NCBI GenBank assembly: GCA_022402445.1 | Contig: JAKRSF010000007.1 | Span: 124,001-188,000 of the forward strand | Direction: 5' to 3' | DNA: 64,000 nucleotides | DNA from: Cyanobacteriota bacterium | Lineage (GTDB): Bacteria > Cyanobacteriota > Cyanobacteriia > CACIAM-69d | In this document: piece after piece, positions 1 through 9,489 of the stretch | How positions within the stretch are numbered: position 1 is the first letter of the stretch | Layout of the letters: each line of letters opens with the position of its first letter | Program-made: the position numbers and the translations under genes | The notes under the pieces: generated by a model | Databases searched by the model: none | What the model saw: only the letters and a program-made list of their open reading frames with translations | What the model was told of the DNA's origin: nothing

Positions 1-741
1 TCGAAATTGGTGCTCGATGGCATTGACCTCAAGCTCTATGCCAACCAGGCCGTCGCTTTCATTGGCCCGTCGGGCACGGGGAAATCGACGATTATGCGGA
101 TCATCAGCGGCCTGCTGGAGCCCGATGCGGGGGAGGTGTATGTGGCGGGCCAGCGGCGGCAGGGGCTCATGGGGGACACCCGGGAGCCGGAGGGGGTGGA
201 TCTGCGGCTGGTGTTTCAGCAGGCGGCCCTTTTTGATTCGTTGACGGTGGCGGAGAATGTGGGGTTTTCGCTGCTGCAACATTCGTCGTTGAGTGCGGCG
301 GAGATTTTGCCCCTGGTGGAGCGGGCGCTGGCGCGGGTGGGGTTGCCGGGGGTGGGCGATCGCTATCCGGCGGAGTTGTCCGGGGGGATGCGCAAGCGGG
401 TGAGTTTTGCGCGGGCCATCATCGAAAATCCCACCAGTGACGATACGCGCCCGGAACTGCTGCTCTACGATGAACCGACGGCGGGCTTGGATCCGATCGC
501 GTCGACGATCGTTGAAGATTTGATGCGGGATCTGAGCCGCCAGGTGGATAACTGTTCGACCTATGCGGTGGTGACCCACCAGGACAGCACGATTCGGCGG
601 ACGGCGGATCGGGTGGTGTTCCTTTATGGGGGGCAGATCCGCTGGGATGGGCCGGTGACGGAAATTGACCGCACGGACAATCCCTATGTGCGCCAATTTT
701 TCAGCAGTGCGGTGGATGGGCCGATCCGCGTGGCAGGCTAG
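1..741 (+). CDS. ABC transporter ATPase, MlaF/TGD3-like (5' truncated)
   Basis: ATP-binding subunit of an MCE-type lipid-trafficking ABC system (Mla in proteobacteria, TGD in plastids). The open frame runs to the left window edge, so the first residues are missing; an internal TTG at 7 is not a convincing start. Walker A (GPSGTGKST) is encoded near 64-93, the signature LSGGMRKR near 376-399, and Walker B (LLLYDEPTAGLD) near 458-493, followed by the switch histidine in VVTHQD. It lies 32 bases before an MCE-domain gene on the same strand, which assigns it to that system rather than a generic importer. The permease (MlaE-like) is not in view and may be upstream. Family is secure; the lipid substrate is inference. 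Confidence 0.9.
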   Translation, partial: SKLVLDGIDLKLYANQAVAFIGPSGTGKSTIMRIISGLLEPDAGEVYVAGQRRQGLMGDTREPEGVDLRLVFQQAALFDSLTVAENVGFSLLQHSSLSAAEILPLVERALARVGLPGVGDRYPAELSGGMRKRVSFARAIIENPTSDDTRPELLLYDEPTAGLDPIASTIVEDLMRDLSRQVDNCSTYAVVTHQDSTIRRTADRVVFLYGGQIRWDGPVTEIDRTDNPYVRQFFSSAVDGPIRVAG

Positions 742-773
742 ACAGGCGCAATTGTTGGACTGGGTGATGGGGG

Positions 774-2030
774 TTGACCGTGCGATCGCAAACCATGCGG
801 GAAGGGGCAGTGGGGCTGTTGGCGTTGGTCAGCCTTTCGGCGTTGGTGGCGCTGGTGGTGTGGCTGCGGGGGGTGGCCCTCACGCGCGATAGCTATCGGG
901 TGCGGGTGGAGTTTCCGTCCGCCGATGGGCTGGATGTGGGGACGGTGGTGACCTATCGCGGGGTGCCGGTGGGGCGTATCGAGCGGCTGGAGCCGGGATC
1001 GAATTTGGTGGCGGTGGTGGTGCGCATTTCGCCGGCGAGTCTCCGCATCCCGAGGCAGGTGGAGGTGGAGGTGGACCAGACGGGGTTGATTGGGGAGGCG
1101 GTGCTGTCGATTGTGCCGGAGGGGACGATCTCGGGGATTGAGCGGCTGCCGCTGCCGACGGATGAGGGCTGTTCGGCGGTGCGGGTGCTGCTGTGCGATG
1201 GCGATCGCGTGGCGGGCAATCCGCCGATTAATTATGGGTCGCTGATCCGGGCGATGGTGAAGGTGGCGGATCTGGTGACGGCTTCGGAGTTCCAAGATCG
1301 GATGGATGGGCTGCTGGACAGTGTGGAGGCGACGTCGCGGGAGATTCGGGGCCTGAGTCGCAATGGGGCGAGTTTGGCGCGATCGCTGGAGCGGGAGTTG
1401 CGGGTGTTTAGTGCGACGGCGCGATCGCTGACGAATACGTCGGAAACGGTGGGGGCGATCGCGCGATCGTCTGGTGGTGAAATTGCGCCCACGGCGGCGG
1501 CGATTCGCGGGGCATCGAACCAAACGGCGGCGACCCTCAGTACGCTCAATGGTTTGCTGGTGAATAATCGCACGTCCATTACGACGACCCTGGGCAGTAT
1601 TTCGCGCACGAGCGATAGCCTGCGGGAGGTGTTTCAGGAGGTGGCTCCCCTGCTGCGGAATATTAATGAAAGTGGGGTGCTAGCCAGTCTGGATGCGCTG
1701 GTGGATAATGCGGCAGCGGCGATCGGGAATTTGCGCCAGTTGACGGGGGCGGCGAGTGATCCGTCAATGATTTTGAATTTGCAGGAAACCCTAGATTCGG
1801 CGCGGACGGTGCTGCAAAATGTGGAGAAAATTACGGCGGATCTGGAAAGTTTGACGGGGGACGAAAAGTTTCGCGAAAGTCTCCGCAAGATTATTACGAC
1901 GCTCGGGGATTTGCTGTCGTCGGTGGAGGAGCTCGATCGTCAGGTTGCGATCGCGAAGCACCAGGCCGTTGAAATTCAAGCCGCCGCGATCGCCCGAGGA
2001 GAGCGCCCTAGACCGGTCACGGTTCCCTAG
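774..2030 (+). CDS. MlaD/MCE-family substrate-binding protein
   Basis: Membrane-anchored MCE-domain subunit that would form the lipid-binding ring of the transporter whose ATPase is encoded just upstream. One N-terminal transmembrane segment lies at about residues 11-30, then an MCE domain at about 35-115 containing the typical segment GLDVGTVVTYRGVPVGRIE. The remainder, roughly 150-418, is a long helical Ser/Thr/Ala-rich region, which is usual for cyanobacterial and plastid TGD2-like proteins. The start is TTG at 774; GTG at 780 or ATG at 795 are possible and would only shorten the cytoplasmic tail. Probably co-transcribed with the ATPase. Confidence 0.88.
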   Translation: MTVRSQTMREGAVGLLALVSLSALVALVVWLRGVALTRDSYRVRVEFPSADGLDVGTVVTYRGVPVGRIERLEPGSNLVAVVVRISPASLRIPRQVEVEVDQTGLIGEAVLSIVPEGTISGIERLPLPTDEGCSAVRVLLCDGDRVAGNPPINYGSLIRAMVKVADLVTASEFQDRMDGLLDSVEATSREIRGLSRNGASLARSLERELRVFSATARSLTNTSETVGAIARSSGGEIAPTAAAIRGASNQTAATLSTLNGLLVNNRTSITTTLGSISRTSDSLREVFQEVAPLLRNINESGVLASLDALVDNAAAAIGNLRQLTGAASDPSMILNLQETLDSARTVLQNVEKITADLESLTGDEKFRESLRKIITTLGDLLSSVEELDRQVAIAKHQAVEIQAAAIARGERPRPVTVP

Positions 2031-2058
2031 CCAATCTTGCCGTCCCGTGAGGTTTCCC

Positions 2059-2622
2059 ATGGTTCAATCCCCCAGCCGATCCATTAGCCTCGAAGAATTT
2101 TTGCAGCGGCCAGAAACCAAACCGGCCAGCGAATACCTAGGCGGAAAAATCATCCAAAAGCCGATGCCCCAAGGCAAGCACAGCACCCTGCAAACGGAAT
2201 TGGCGATCGCCATCAACGCCACCCTAAAACCGCAAAAAGTTGCCAGGGCCTTTTCAGAACTGCGCTGCACCTTTGGGGGCCGCTCCATCGTCCCGGATCT
2301 ATCGGTTTTTATGTGGGATCGGATTCCACGGGATGCCAGCGGGGAAGTTGCCAATACATTTCTGACTCCACCGGACTGGACCATTGAAATCCTATCCCCG
2401 GATCAAAGTCAGACGAAGGTCACTAAAAATATTCTCCACTGTCTCAATTTCGGAACACAAATGGGTTGGCTGGTGGACCCGGACGAAAAAACGATTTTTG
2501 TCCACCAACCCATGCGGCCCCTCGAAGTCTTTGATAGCCCCGATCAAGTCGTTCCAGTTCCAGACTTTGCCAGGGATCTCAGCCTGACGCTTGATTCAAT
2601 TTTTGCGTGGCTTTTGGAATGA
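2059..2622 (+). CDS. Uma2 family (DUF820) putative endonuclease
   Basis: Member of the Uma2/DUF820 family, very abundant in cyanobacteria, with a PD-(D/E)XK nuclease-like fold but no established cellular role. The start is ATG at 2059 (MVQSPSRSISLEEF), which gives the usual Uma2 N-terminus; the frame is open further upstream but that part overlaps the mlaD gene and does not look like protein. Recognisable positions are VPDLSVF (catalytic Asp region), WTIEILSPDQS (Glu region) and the following Lys-containing segment. About 188 residues, normal for the family. It ends 12 bases from the convergent DUF3288 gene. Confidence 0.82.
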   Translation: MVQSPSRSISLEEFLQRPETKPASEYLGGKIIQKPMPQGKHSTLQTELAIAINATLKPQKVARAFSELRCTFGGRSIVPDLSVFMWDRIPRDASGEVANTFLTPPDWTIEILSPDQSQTKVTKNILHCLNFGTQMGWLVDPDEKTIFVHQPMRPLEVFDSPDQVVPVPDFARDLSLTLDSIFAWLLE

Positions 2623-2634
2623 CGATCGCGGGGT

Positions 2635-2937
2635 CTAGCTCCAATCTTCTTCATTGCGCTTACTGCGGCCCCGCACCTCATAGAGATTGCCGATCGCGTG
2701 GATAGCGCGGGTTTTTTCAAAGAGTTCCGCCTCCGTCAGCCCCCAATTCGCGAGGGCCGCATCAAGATTGGCCTGGATCACCCGCGCCCCCGGAAAACCG
2801 CGATAGCGCACCCGCAACCGGGCCAGTTCCGCAAGGTTATAATCCGTTGGCGCTTCGGTCAGGAGCGATCGCGCGATCGCCCCATCACTCGCCTCCTGGG
2901 GATGAACCTGATCCTTAGTTGTATTGGAAGTTGCCAT
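2635..2937 (-). CDS. DUF3288 family protein
   Basis: Small conserved cyanobacterial protein of unknown function, recognised from the block TDYNLAELARLRVRYRGFPG, followed by GLTEAELFEKTR and the C-terminal ending NEEDWS, all typical of DUF3288. It is soluble, about 100 residues, with no signal peptide or membrane segment. It is convergent with the Uma2 gene and divergent from the GIY-YIG gene. The family call is confident; no function should be inferred. Confidence 0.8.
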   Translation of the reverse strand: MATSNTTKDQVHPQEASDGAIARSLLTEAPTDYNLAELARLRVRYRGFPGARVIQANLDAALANWGLTEAELFEKTRAIHAIGNLYEVRGRSKRNEEDWS

Positions 2938-3147
2938 GGTTATTGAGCGAGTAGAGAACCAGCGATCGCAAGCTGCATAGGGCCATCGCCTCTAGTTTGC
3001 AGCAAAAGGTTGAATTAATCTAACTTAAGCAAATTCTTGAACCAACAGAAAATTTAAGCAGGCGTATTTTCAATAGCCATCACCTTTGCCACAAAAACAC
3101 TGGAGCTCGGTATATCATTAAGAAAGAATGCAATCCCCGAATAATGG
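2938..3147. other. AT-richer intergenic region
   Basis: This divergent intergenic stretch between the DUF3288 and GIY-YIG genes is clearly richer in A+T than the surroundings, with one HIP1 copy near 2964. It must hold the promoter of the rightward gene; TATATC near 3113 could be a -10 element but I cannot identify a convincing -35. Confidence 0.4.
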
Positions 3148-4023
3148 GTGAGATATATGGCGCTTACGTCACAGCCATGGCAAAGATGGGATAGCGTTGA
3201 TTTTGCCAATCGTCAGTTACTGCCCGAATACTCCGGCATTTATGTCGTTGCTGATGCTGATGGGATTGTGTGGTACGTCGGCCAAGCCATCAACATCAAA
3301 TCCCGGTGGTCAGGCAAGGGCCATCATCGCTATCGACAACTTGCCTATCACCACATTAAAAAGCAGAGAAAAATTTATTGGCTTCCCGTCGAAAGTTCGT
3401 TGCTCGATGAACAAGAACGTCGTTTCATAGAGCTTTTCAAGCCTTCCTTAAATGGCAGTCGAGTTCGTAAGTCGATGCCCAAAAATCCAAAAGTACTTAG
3501 TGAAATAAAACGAATTCTGAAGACACTCAACCGATCAAATTTTCTTTATCCGCAAATTCGATCTCTAGTCTTTGGCGGCTATGAAGAGGAGGATCTACAG
3601 TGCATCATCGTTATCATCAATATGAATGATCTAAAAATCATCGACGGCTCGGCCTTTAAAAAGTACCAGCCAGCCATCAGGAGTGCCTGGAAAAATCTTG
3701 AAACTGAGTGCGGCAGATCAGAAGAGGAGTTTCATTTAGTTAGAATCCCTTGCTTCTTCATTGAAAATCTGTGCTTTGAGTTTGTTGCCGTCCCTGAAGT
3801 TATCCAATTTCTCTATGAAAATCCAGATTTGCATGATGTCTACTTGGGAACCACACAAATTTTTGGGATTGACGTAAAAGCGATCAAGAATTTAGGTCTA
3901 TTTGATCAAATCAATCTTAAGGAGGAAATTATCCATCCCTTCCTGTCAGGGAAGGGACGGTTAACCAACGCAGCCTACCTCATGTATCAGAAAGACGAGA
4001 TAGGATTGATGGCGTCTAATTAG
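3148..4023 (+). CDS. GIY-YIG nuclease-domain protein
   Basis: Protein with an N-terminal GIY-YIG nuclease domain. The GIY triad is at residues 30-32, YVG at 43-45, a conserved Arg at 53, the catalytic-type Glu among residues 88-90 (DEQE) and an Asn at 102 (KPSLN). Residues 120-291 form a separate domain that I do not recognise. It starts at GTG 3148, with ATG 3157 as alternative. Codon use is AT-richer than neighbours and the gene contains no HIP1 octamer, both suggestive of acquisition. No transposase or restriction partner lies beside it. DNA cleavage is inferred from the domain only. Confidence 0.78.
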   Translation: MRYMALTSQPWQRWDSVDFANRQLLPEYSGIYVVADADGIVWYVGQAINIKSRWSGKGHHRYRQLAYHHIKKQRKIYWLPVESSLLDEQERRFIELFKPSLNGSRVRKSMPKNPKVLSEIKRILKTLNRSNFLYPQIRSLVFGGYEEEDLQCIIVIINMNDLKIIDGSAFKKYQPAIRSAWKNLETECGRSEEEFHLVRIPCFFIENLCFEFVAVPEVIQFLYENPDLHDVYLGTTQIFGIDVKAIKNLGLFDQINLKEEIIHPFLSGKGRLTNAAYLMYQKDEIGLMASN

Positions 4024-4027
4024 AGGA

Positions 4028-4054
4028 GCTCTGTCTTTAGAAATCAAACAGAGC
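4028..4054. terminator. Inverted repeat between convergent genes
   Basis: GCTCTGT at 4028-4034 pairs with ACAGAGC at 4048-4054 around a 13-base loop. It sits directly after the GIY-YIG stop codon and just beyond the stop of the convergent GNAT-like gene. There is no strong T-run, so it is a possible rather than proven terminator. Confidence 0.4.
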
Positions 4055-4069
4055 CATGCATGTCTTTAA

Positions 4070-5230
4070 TTAGATTTCCTGTTCATAGATGCGATAGGTT
4101 TTCGTGATCGTGCCACCGATCGCCTCCACCAGCTTTCGCGACGGGTAATTATCCTCATAGATATAGCCCAACTCCGCCGTCCGGTAGGGATTTTTGATGT
4201 TTTGGACATTATTGAGGGCAATGTAGATCAACGCCAGTGGAATGCGCTTCGTAATATATTCCGGCAGGGAGCAGATCACCAAAACCCGCCCGCGATTGAT
4301 CTTCCGCCGCGCCCACAAAAACTTGAGAATACCCCAAAAATTCAGTCGCCCATTGGCCGCCCGCAGGGCAATGTTATAGTCCGGCAGCGCCATCAAAAAA
4401 CCCACCATTTCCCCATCAATTTCAGCGATCGGGAAAAAGTCAGGATTAACAATGGACTGGAGATCCTTAGCCTCCTCTAAAAAATCCGCCTCCGTTCGGG
4501 GGGTGGAGCTGTAATTTTCCTTGAAGGCTTGGGTGAAGAGCCGATAGATGGCTTTGGCGTCCTCCGTGAAGGCGTCCCCCTTGAGGTTGACGGGCCGGAA
4601 GCTGACGCCGGAGCGGGTGGCGACCCGGTGGGCGCGCTCGAAGATGGGATTGGCGACGATATTCGTGGGAATGGTGTAGGCGTAGGCGTCCTTGGCCTTT
4701 TCAAACCCCAGCTTTTCCATTAGGTGAGGATAGTACGGGGGGTTGTAGGGCATCATGATGTAGGGGGCATCCTCGAAGCCGTCCACCAGCATGAGGCAGC
4801 GGATGTGGGTGGACAGGTCGATGGGGCCGCGCAGGGCGACCATGCCGCGATCGCGGAGCCAGCCGATCGCGTGATCCAACAGCGCCCGTGCCACCAATAG
4901 ATCATCAATGCACTCGAAATAACCAAAGAGGCCCACGGCCCGATCTTCCTTGGCCACCAGGCGATCGTTCACCGCCGCCACGATGCGCCCCACCGGTTCG
5001 CTGCCCGTTGCTTCGTCCCGGTAGGCCACAAATGCCTGGAGGGTGCCATAGGTGCGGAAGGGATTTTCTGGCCCCAGTTCCTTGGCGATTTGGCTGCGCA
5101 GGGGGGGCACCCAGCGATCGTCGCCCCGGTAGACGCGGGCCGGTAGATTCAAGAAGGCATCTAGATCCCCATCGGTTTCGACGGGACGGACGGTGATGGG
5201 CTCAAGGCTGGGGGCTGCCGGGACGGTCAC
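4070..5230 (-). CDS. GNAT-superfamily acetyltransferase-like protein
   Basis: A 386-residue protein of a conserved bacterial family related to GNAT N-acetyltransferases. The N-terminal part has [13 protein letters not shown], the loop [10 protein letters not shown] and [10 protein letters not shown] followed by GLFGYFEC; a second acetyltransferase-like half contains [17 protein letters not shown] and ends near [12 protein letters not shown]. The acetyl-acceptor substrate is unknown. The start is GTG at 5230. It is divergent from pdxA, the two starts being about 147 bases apart. No membrane segment is visible. Confidence 0.65.
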   Translation of the reverse strand: MTVPAAPSLEPITVRPVETDGDLDAFLNLPARVYRGDDRWVPPLRSQIAKELGPENPFRTYGTLQAFVAYRDEATGSEPVGRIVAAVNDRLVAKEDRAVGLFGYFECIDDLLVARALLDHAIGWLRDRGMVALRGPIDLSTHIRCLMLVDGFEDAPYIMMPYNPPYYPHLMEKLGFEKAKDAYAYTIPTNIVANPIFERAHRVATRSGVSFRPVNLKGDAFTEDAKAIYRLFTQAFKENYSSTPRTEADFLEEAKDLQSIVNPDFFPIAEIDGEMVGFLMALPDYNIALRAANGRLNFWGILKFLWARRKINRGRVLVICSLPEYITKRIPLALIYIALNNVQNIKNPYRTAELGYIYEDNYPSRKLVEAIGGTITKTYRIYEQEI

Positions 5231-5377
5231 GCGATCGCTCTCCTGGAAAATGGGCTACGGAGATGGGGTCGGCGGGCGGCCCCAAATCTCGCCCCTATCG
5301 TAATGCGACAATCGGGGACAATTGCGGGAAATTACGGGGAAATCCTGACGCAAAAACGGCGATCGCGAGGGGCGACC

Positions 5378-6529
5378 ATGGCAGAGCGGGCAAGGGGGGA
5401 AATGGGACAAACGGATGCGGGGCGTGCGCCTCGGCTGGTGATTCCCCTGGGGGATCCGGCGGGCATCGGGACGGAGGTGGTGCTCAAGGCCCTGGCGATG
5501 GATGGCCCTTGGGCGGGGGCGACGATCGCGCTGGTGGGCGATCGCGAGCTGCTGATGGGGCAATATGACCAGTTGCGGCGGGTGACGACGGCTCCTTTGG
5601 CGAATCCGGCGGACTGGCCGATCGTGGATGTGCCCGTGGCGGATCGGGGGGCGATCGCCTGGGGGCAGCCCAATGGGACAACCGGCGCAGCGGGGTTTGC
5701 GTGGCTGGACCGGGCGATCGCCGAAACCCTGGCGGGGCGCTTCGATGCGATCGTCACGGCCCCCATTGCCAAGGCGGCGTGGCACGCGGCGGGTCACCAC
5801 TACCCCGGCCAAACGGAGGTTTTAGCGCAACGGGCGGGCGCAAACCGGTTTGGCATGATGTTCGCCGCGCGATCGCCCCGCACCGGCTGGATTTTGCGAT
5901 CGCTCCTGGCCACAACCCACATCCCCCTAGCGACGGTGCCCGCCACCCTGACGCCGGACCTCTTGAATCAAAAGTTAGAGTTGCTCATCGACACCCTAGC
6001 GACGGACTTTGGCGTGGCGGCTCCCCACATCGCGATCGCGGGCCTGAATCCCCACAGCGGCGAGGGCGGCAAACTGGGCCACGAGGAGCGCGATTGGATG
6101 GATGACTGGCTCCGGGCCAGCCGCGATCGCCACCCCCAGGTCAAATTAGTGGGCCTCGTGCCGCCCGATACCCTCTGGGTTGGGGCCGGTCGCGCCTGGT
6201 TTGGGGATGACTCAGACATGGGTGAGGCAAAGGATCGCGATCGCGCGATCGCCCACCTCCCCGACGCCTACCTGGCCCTGTACCACGATCAGGGGCTCAT
6301 CCCCGTCAAACTCATGGCCTTTGACCGCGCCGTCAATCTCACCGTCGGCCTGCCCTTTGTACGCACCTCCCCCGACCACGGCACCGCCTTCGACATCGCC
6401 GGTCAAGGCATCGCCCGGGGCATCAGTTTCGCAGCAGCCCTCGACTGGGCGATCGCCCTCGTGCAGCGACGCCAGACAGCCCCACCCCAACCATCAACCC
6501 ATCCAACCCCCGCAAGACAAGGGGCTTAA
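5378..6529 (+). CDS. pdxA: 4-hydroxythreonine-4-phosphate dehydrogenase
   Basis: PdxA oxidises 4-phosphohydroxy-L-threonine in the DXP-dependent pathway to pyridoxal 5'-phosphate. Recognisable blocks are [13 protein letters not shown] near the N-terminus (most relatives have Pro where this has Thr), the metal-binding [21 protein letters not shown], and C-terminal [11 protein letters not shown] plus [19 protein letters not shown]. Start chosen at ATG 5378; ATG 5402 is also possible, and the more upstream ATG at 5303 would add unlike sequence. The stop codon lies inside the palindrome at 6518-6537. The family is certain; the possibility of a PdxA2-like sugar-acid role is less likely but not excluded. 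Confidence 0.93.
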   Translation: MAERARGEMGQTDAGRAPRLVIPLGDPAGIGTEVVLKALAMDGPWAGATIALVGDRELLMGQYDQLRRVTTAPLANPADWPIVDVPVADRGAIAWGQPNGTTGAAGFAWLDRAIAETLAGRFDAIVTAPIAKAAWHAAGHHYPGQTEVLAQRAGANRFGMMFAARSPRTGWILRSLLATTHIPLATVPATLTPDLLNQKLELLIDTLATDFGVAAPHIAIAGLNPHSGEGGKLGHEERDWMDDWLRASRDRHPQVKLVGLVPPDTLWVGAGRAWFGDDSDMGEAKDRDRAIAHLPDAYLALYHDQGLIPVKLMAFDRAVNLTVGLPFVRTSPDHGTAFDIAGQGIARGISFAAALDWAIALVQRRQTAPPQPSTHPTPARQGA

Positions 6530-6537
6530 GCCCCTTG
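6518..6537. repeat. CAAGGGGCTTAAGCCCCTTG palindrome, copy 1
   Basis: Perfect 20-base palindrome containing the pdxA stop codon (TAA at 6527-6529). The same element recurs at 23013, 34549 and, altered, at 37248 and 44001. It lies between convergent pdxA and the phosphatase gene and may act as a bidirectional 3'-end or terminator element. Confidence 0.75.
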
Positions 6538-6594
6538 CTTCCATCGGCTGTATTCAAGACACTGCAAAGGTTTTAGGCAGGTTGACAACAGTCC

Positions 6595-7125
6595 CTAAGC
6601 CCTGATGTCGCCCGTCTCCTGGAGCGATTCAATCAAGCCCCCACAGGCATCCAGCAGCAAATTAATCACCGTCCTAAAGCCCTCCGGCCCGCCATAGTAC
6701 GGATCCGGCACCTCCTGGGTGGAGTGGTGGCGGCAATAATCACACATCATCTTCACCTTGTCCCGGTAGCGCTGCTGGGGATCCCGCTTGAGGATATCCC
6801 AATAGTTCTCTCGATCCATCGCCAGGATGAGATCAAATTCCTCCAAATCCTCCTCCCTCAAGGGGCGCGCAGAGCCGGTCATGGTCAGATTCAGTTCCGC
6901 CAACGCCGCCGCCTGCATCCGGCGATCGGGCGGATTTCCCTCATGCCAGCCCCCCGTCCCAGCGGAATCACAGGTCACCTGATCCGTCAGCCCCCTCTCG
7001 GCCAAGAGGTGATTCATGATATTTTCCGCCGCTGGCGATCGGCAGATATTGCCCAGGCAAACGAACAGGATCCTGTAGGGCTGATCGCCAGTTGCGGGGT
7101 GATTGATCTCACGTCCATCGGTCAT
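6595..7125 (-). CDS. Low-molecular-weight protein-tyrosine phosphatase
   Basis: Small cysteine phosphatase of the LMW-PTP family, which includes bacterial Wzb-type enzymes that dephosphorylate tyrosine kinases of polysaccharide export. Taking ATG 7125 as start, the P-loop CLGNICRS places nucleophile Cys23 and Arg29 correctly, and the general-acid loop is seen in EVPDPYYGG. Upstream in-frame codons to 7143 would add six residues. It is about 176 residues, slightly above typical. The same-strand ybaB gene lies about 160 bases upstream, then a glycosyltransferase; coupling to polysaccharide synthesis is inference only. Confidence 0.92.
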   Translation of the reverse strand: MTDGREINHPATGDQPYRILFVCLGNICRSPAAENIMNHLLAERGLTDQVTCDSAGTGGWHEGNPPDRRMQAAALAELNLTMTGSARPLREEDLEEFDLILAMDRENYWDILKRDPQQRYRDKVKMMCDYCRHHSTQEVPDPYYGGPEGFRTVINLLLDACGGLIESLQETGDIRA

Positions 7126-7288
7126 GATCGCGCCGCCTCCCAAGCCGCTATGGTTTCAACACCGCTGGCCGCATCCCCAAAATGAGGCCAACCAAAAGGG
7201 GGCCACCGTCCCAAGGCCGTTGAGTCACTAGCCCCGCGCGATCGCCCCCCGTCTGCCCCCACGCCCCATGGCTGGGGGAAATTTCTAC

Positions 7289-7630
7289 CTACATACCGGG
7301 CAGTTGCAAACCCGCCGTCAGGGCCTCCATCCGCTCGCGCATGGTTTCCGTCGAGCTGCGGTAGGCATCCTGCATGGCCGCCAGCACCAGATCCGACAGC
7401 ACATCCGCCCCCTCATTGAGGGCCTCTGCGGAAATCTCGACCCCGCGCGGCTCCTGGTTACCGCTCATGGTGACCTTGACCATGCCGCCGCCGGCCTGCC
7501 CTTCGATGGTCATTTCCTCTAGCTCTTGCTGGAGGCGCTTGGCGTCCTCTTGCACCTGCTGAGCCTTCTGCACGGCTTGGGCAAGCTGCTTCATTTTGCC
7601 AAGCCCAAAGCCAAATCCTTTATCTGCCAT
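7289..7630 (-). CDS. YbaB/EbfC family nucleoid-associated protein
   Basis: DNA-binding nucleoid-associated protein. The Gly-rich start [13 protein letters not shown] leads into a Gln-rich helix ([19 protein letters not shown]), then the conserved [20 protein letters not shown] and the C-terminal [13 protein letters not shown]. Its length of 113 residues is normal. ATG at 7630 is the natural start. It lies between the glycosyltransferase gene upstream and the phosphatase gene downstream on the same strand. It is not next to dnaX or recR, the usual neighbours in many bacteria. Confidence 0.93.
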   Translation of the reverse strand: MADKGFGFGLGKMKQLAQAVQKAQQVQEDAKRLQQELEEMTIEGQAGGGMVKVTMSGNQEPRGVEISAEALNEGADVLSDLVLAAMQDAYRSSTETMRERMEALTAGLQLPGM

Positions 7631-7731
7631 AGGTTATGTCGAACGGGGGTCGGTCTAGGTTAATCAATGACGGAAGTTGTGGACGGGCAACGTGGTGCGG
7701 TATTGCGACCCCAATGCGGTCCCTGCCCATG

Positions 7732-9489
7732 CTAGCACTCGGATGGACCCCCACTGTGCCCGCTGCGATCGCCCTCCACCGCCCCCCCGATCTCCCCCGG
7801 CCCGTCCCCTGAGGCTGCCCCTTTGGCCTCCCCCTGCCCATCCCCCGCCCCCTCAATCTCCAAATCCTCATCCGCGTCCAGCAGCACAAACCGCCGCACC
7901 GTCGAAGCGCCGGGTCGGGCCTGCCACCGCGATCGCCCCGACAGCAGCCACCACCAGGCCGCCAGGTTCACCCACGCCCGCCAGGACAGGCGCAGCGCCT
8001 CCCAGAGATGGCCCTGCCGCAGGGCTAAACAGGCCCAGCGCAGGCGGATATAGTCCCGAAAGTCCCGCAGGCGCGGCAGATCCCGCCGGCGATCGCTCGC
8101 CACCCGCTCATAGAGCCTCGCCGTATTCGCCAAATCCCAGTACAGCCATCGGGACAGGGACGGACGCGATCGCCCCGCCGGTCCCACCGCCGCCACCTGC
8201 GCCCCCCGCACCACCACCACGCGATCGCACAGCAGAGGCGAATAGCGCCGTTTCCGGGACACCAACACCTGGGACGACAGGGACGGCGGCGGCTGGCTCA
8301 CTCCCCCCAGCAGCAGCCCCACCCCCCAAGCCACGATCGCCACCCCCAACACCTGCAACGCCAACCGGGGATAGCCCTGGCGCAGCAACTGGCGACTCAA
8401 GCGCAACCGCAACTGAAACTGTAGCCAGCGCAGGTAGCGCCCCGTCAGCCCCGGCCGATCCGGCGAACTGCGTCGCAGCCACGCCCGATAATGGCGCTGC
8501 CACCGCACCCGCGTATCGCGATAGCGCCAGCCCAACCCATAGCGCCACCGCCCCACCCGCGCCCGCAACAGCAAATGCCACCCCCGCAGGGACAGCACCG
8601 CCCGCCCCGCCAAGGTCAGGGCATCGCGCCAGCGCCGCTGCTGCAACGCCACAATGCCCCAATGGAGCCGCAGATAGCTCTCGATCGTCTCGGCGCTGGG
8701 GGTCAAGGGGCGATGGCGCATCCCCACGTAGCGATGGATTTTGTTTTTGATCGAGCGGTTCGTGTCAAACCGTTCCTGGAGGGGAAATTTGCGGTTGAGA
8801 GCCCCCTCCCAAACGGTGCGGTAGCCCAGGCATTGATTGATAAAGATGGCGTCGCCAAAGCGGGCAATGCGGATCCAGGCATCGATGTCGTCGCAGTTGG
8901 TGTCGAGGGACGAGTCCCAGCCGTTGGACTGGAGAAAGGCTTCGCGCCGGAAGGCCACCTGGATGGGCGTCCCGAAGGGCACCACCTCCACCAACATGCC
9001 GAAATGCACGTCCTCCTGGGGGATATAAAACACTTTGCCGGGGCCGTGGCGGGCGGTGCGGCTCAGTTCGACGCCCCGGGAATCGACCTGGGCCGCTTGG
9101 CAGGAGCACAGGGCGGGGGGTGGGCGCAACTGGCCCCGGAAGTGCTCTTCGTGGGCGGCGATCGCGCGGGCCATGACGGCGATGCAGTTCGGGGCGAGAT
9201 AATCGTCGTCATCGAGGGGCTTGATCCAGTCGCCGCTGGCGATCGCCACCCCCCGGTTCACGGCGGCGGAATGGCCCGCATTGATGAGATTGCGGTAGTA
9301 GCGCAGGGGGCGATCGCCCGACGGCCCCAGGGTCTCCAGAAGCTGGCGCATGTAAGCCTCCGTGCCATCACTGGAGCAGTCATCCACCACAATCACTTCA
9401 CAGGGCTGGGTCTGGGCCAGGGCCGATGCGATCGCCCGCTTCAGCAACGACAGCCGGTTATAGGTGGTGATGACGATGCTGAACTGCAT
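7732..9489 (-). CDS. Family 2 glycosyltransferase with TPR-like C-terminal region
   Basis: GT-A inverting glycosyltransferase (GT2). Start chosen at ATG 9489 because MQFSIVITTYNRLSLLKRAI is the classical GT2 N-terminus; the open frame upstream to 9708 encodes unlike sequence. The catalytic domain covers about residues 1-250 with VVDDCSSDGT and the DDDD metal-binding segment in IKPLDDDDYLAPN. The remaining 330 residues are Arg/Trp/Leu-rich and contain three similar helical units at about 270-320, 350-395 and 478-525 (for example LRLHWGIVALQQRRWRDAL and IRLRWACLALRQGHLWEAL), resembling TPR-type repeats. The end is Gly/Glu-rich. The acceptor is unknown. Confidence 0.82.
   Translation of the reverse strand: MQFSIVITTYNRLSLLKRAIASALAQTQPCEVIVVDDCSSDGTEAYMRQLLETLGPSGDRPLRYYRNLINAGHSAAVNRGVAIASGDWIKPLDDDDYLAPNCIAVMARAIAAHEEHFRGQLRPPPALCSCQAAQVDSRGVELSRTARHGPGKVFYIPQEDVHFGMLVEVVPFGTPIQVAFRREAFLQSNGWDSSLDTNCDDIDAWIRIARFGDAIFINQCLGYRTVWEGALNRKFPLQERFDTNRSIKNKIHRYVGMRHRPLTPSAETIESYLRLHWGIVALQQRRWRDALTLAGRAVLSLRGWHLLLRARVGRWRYGLGWRYRDTRVRWQRHYRAWLRRSSPDRPGLTGRYLRWLQFQLRLRLSRQLLRQGYPRLALQVLGVAIVAWGVGLLLGGVSQPPPSLSSQVLVSRKRRYSPLLCDRVVVVRGAQVAAVGPAGRSRPSLSRWLYWDLANTARLYERVASDRRRDLPRLRDFRDYIRLRWACLALRQGHLWEALRLSWRAWVNLAAWWWLLSGRSRWQARPGASTVRRFVLLDADEDLEIEGAGDGQGEAKGAASGDGPGEIGGAVEGDRSGHSGGPSEC

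Noticed and set aside
738-1523. 261-residue minus-strand frame opposite mlaD
   Set aside because: Arg/His-rich low-information sequence overlapping a well-supported MCE gene.
7677-8750. 357-residue Pro/Ala/Thr-rich plus-strand frame
   Set aside because: Composition is that of a complement frame of the glycosyltransferase C-terminus; no signal peptide or start context.
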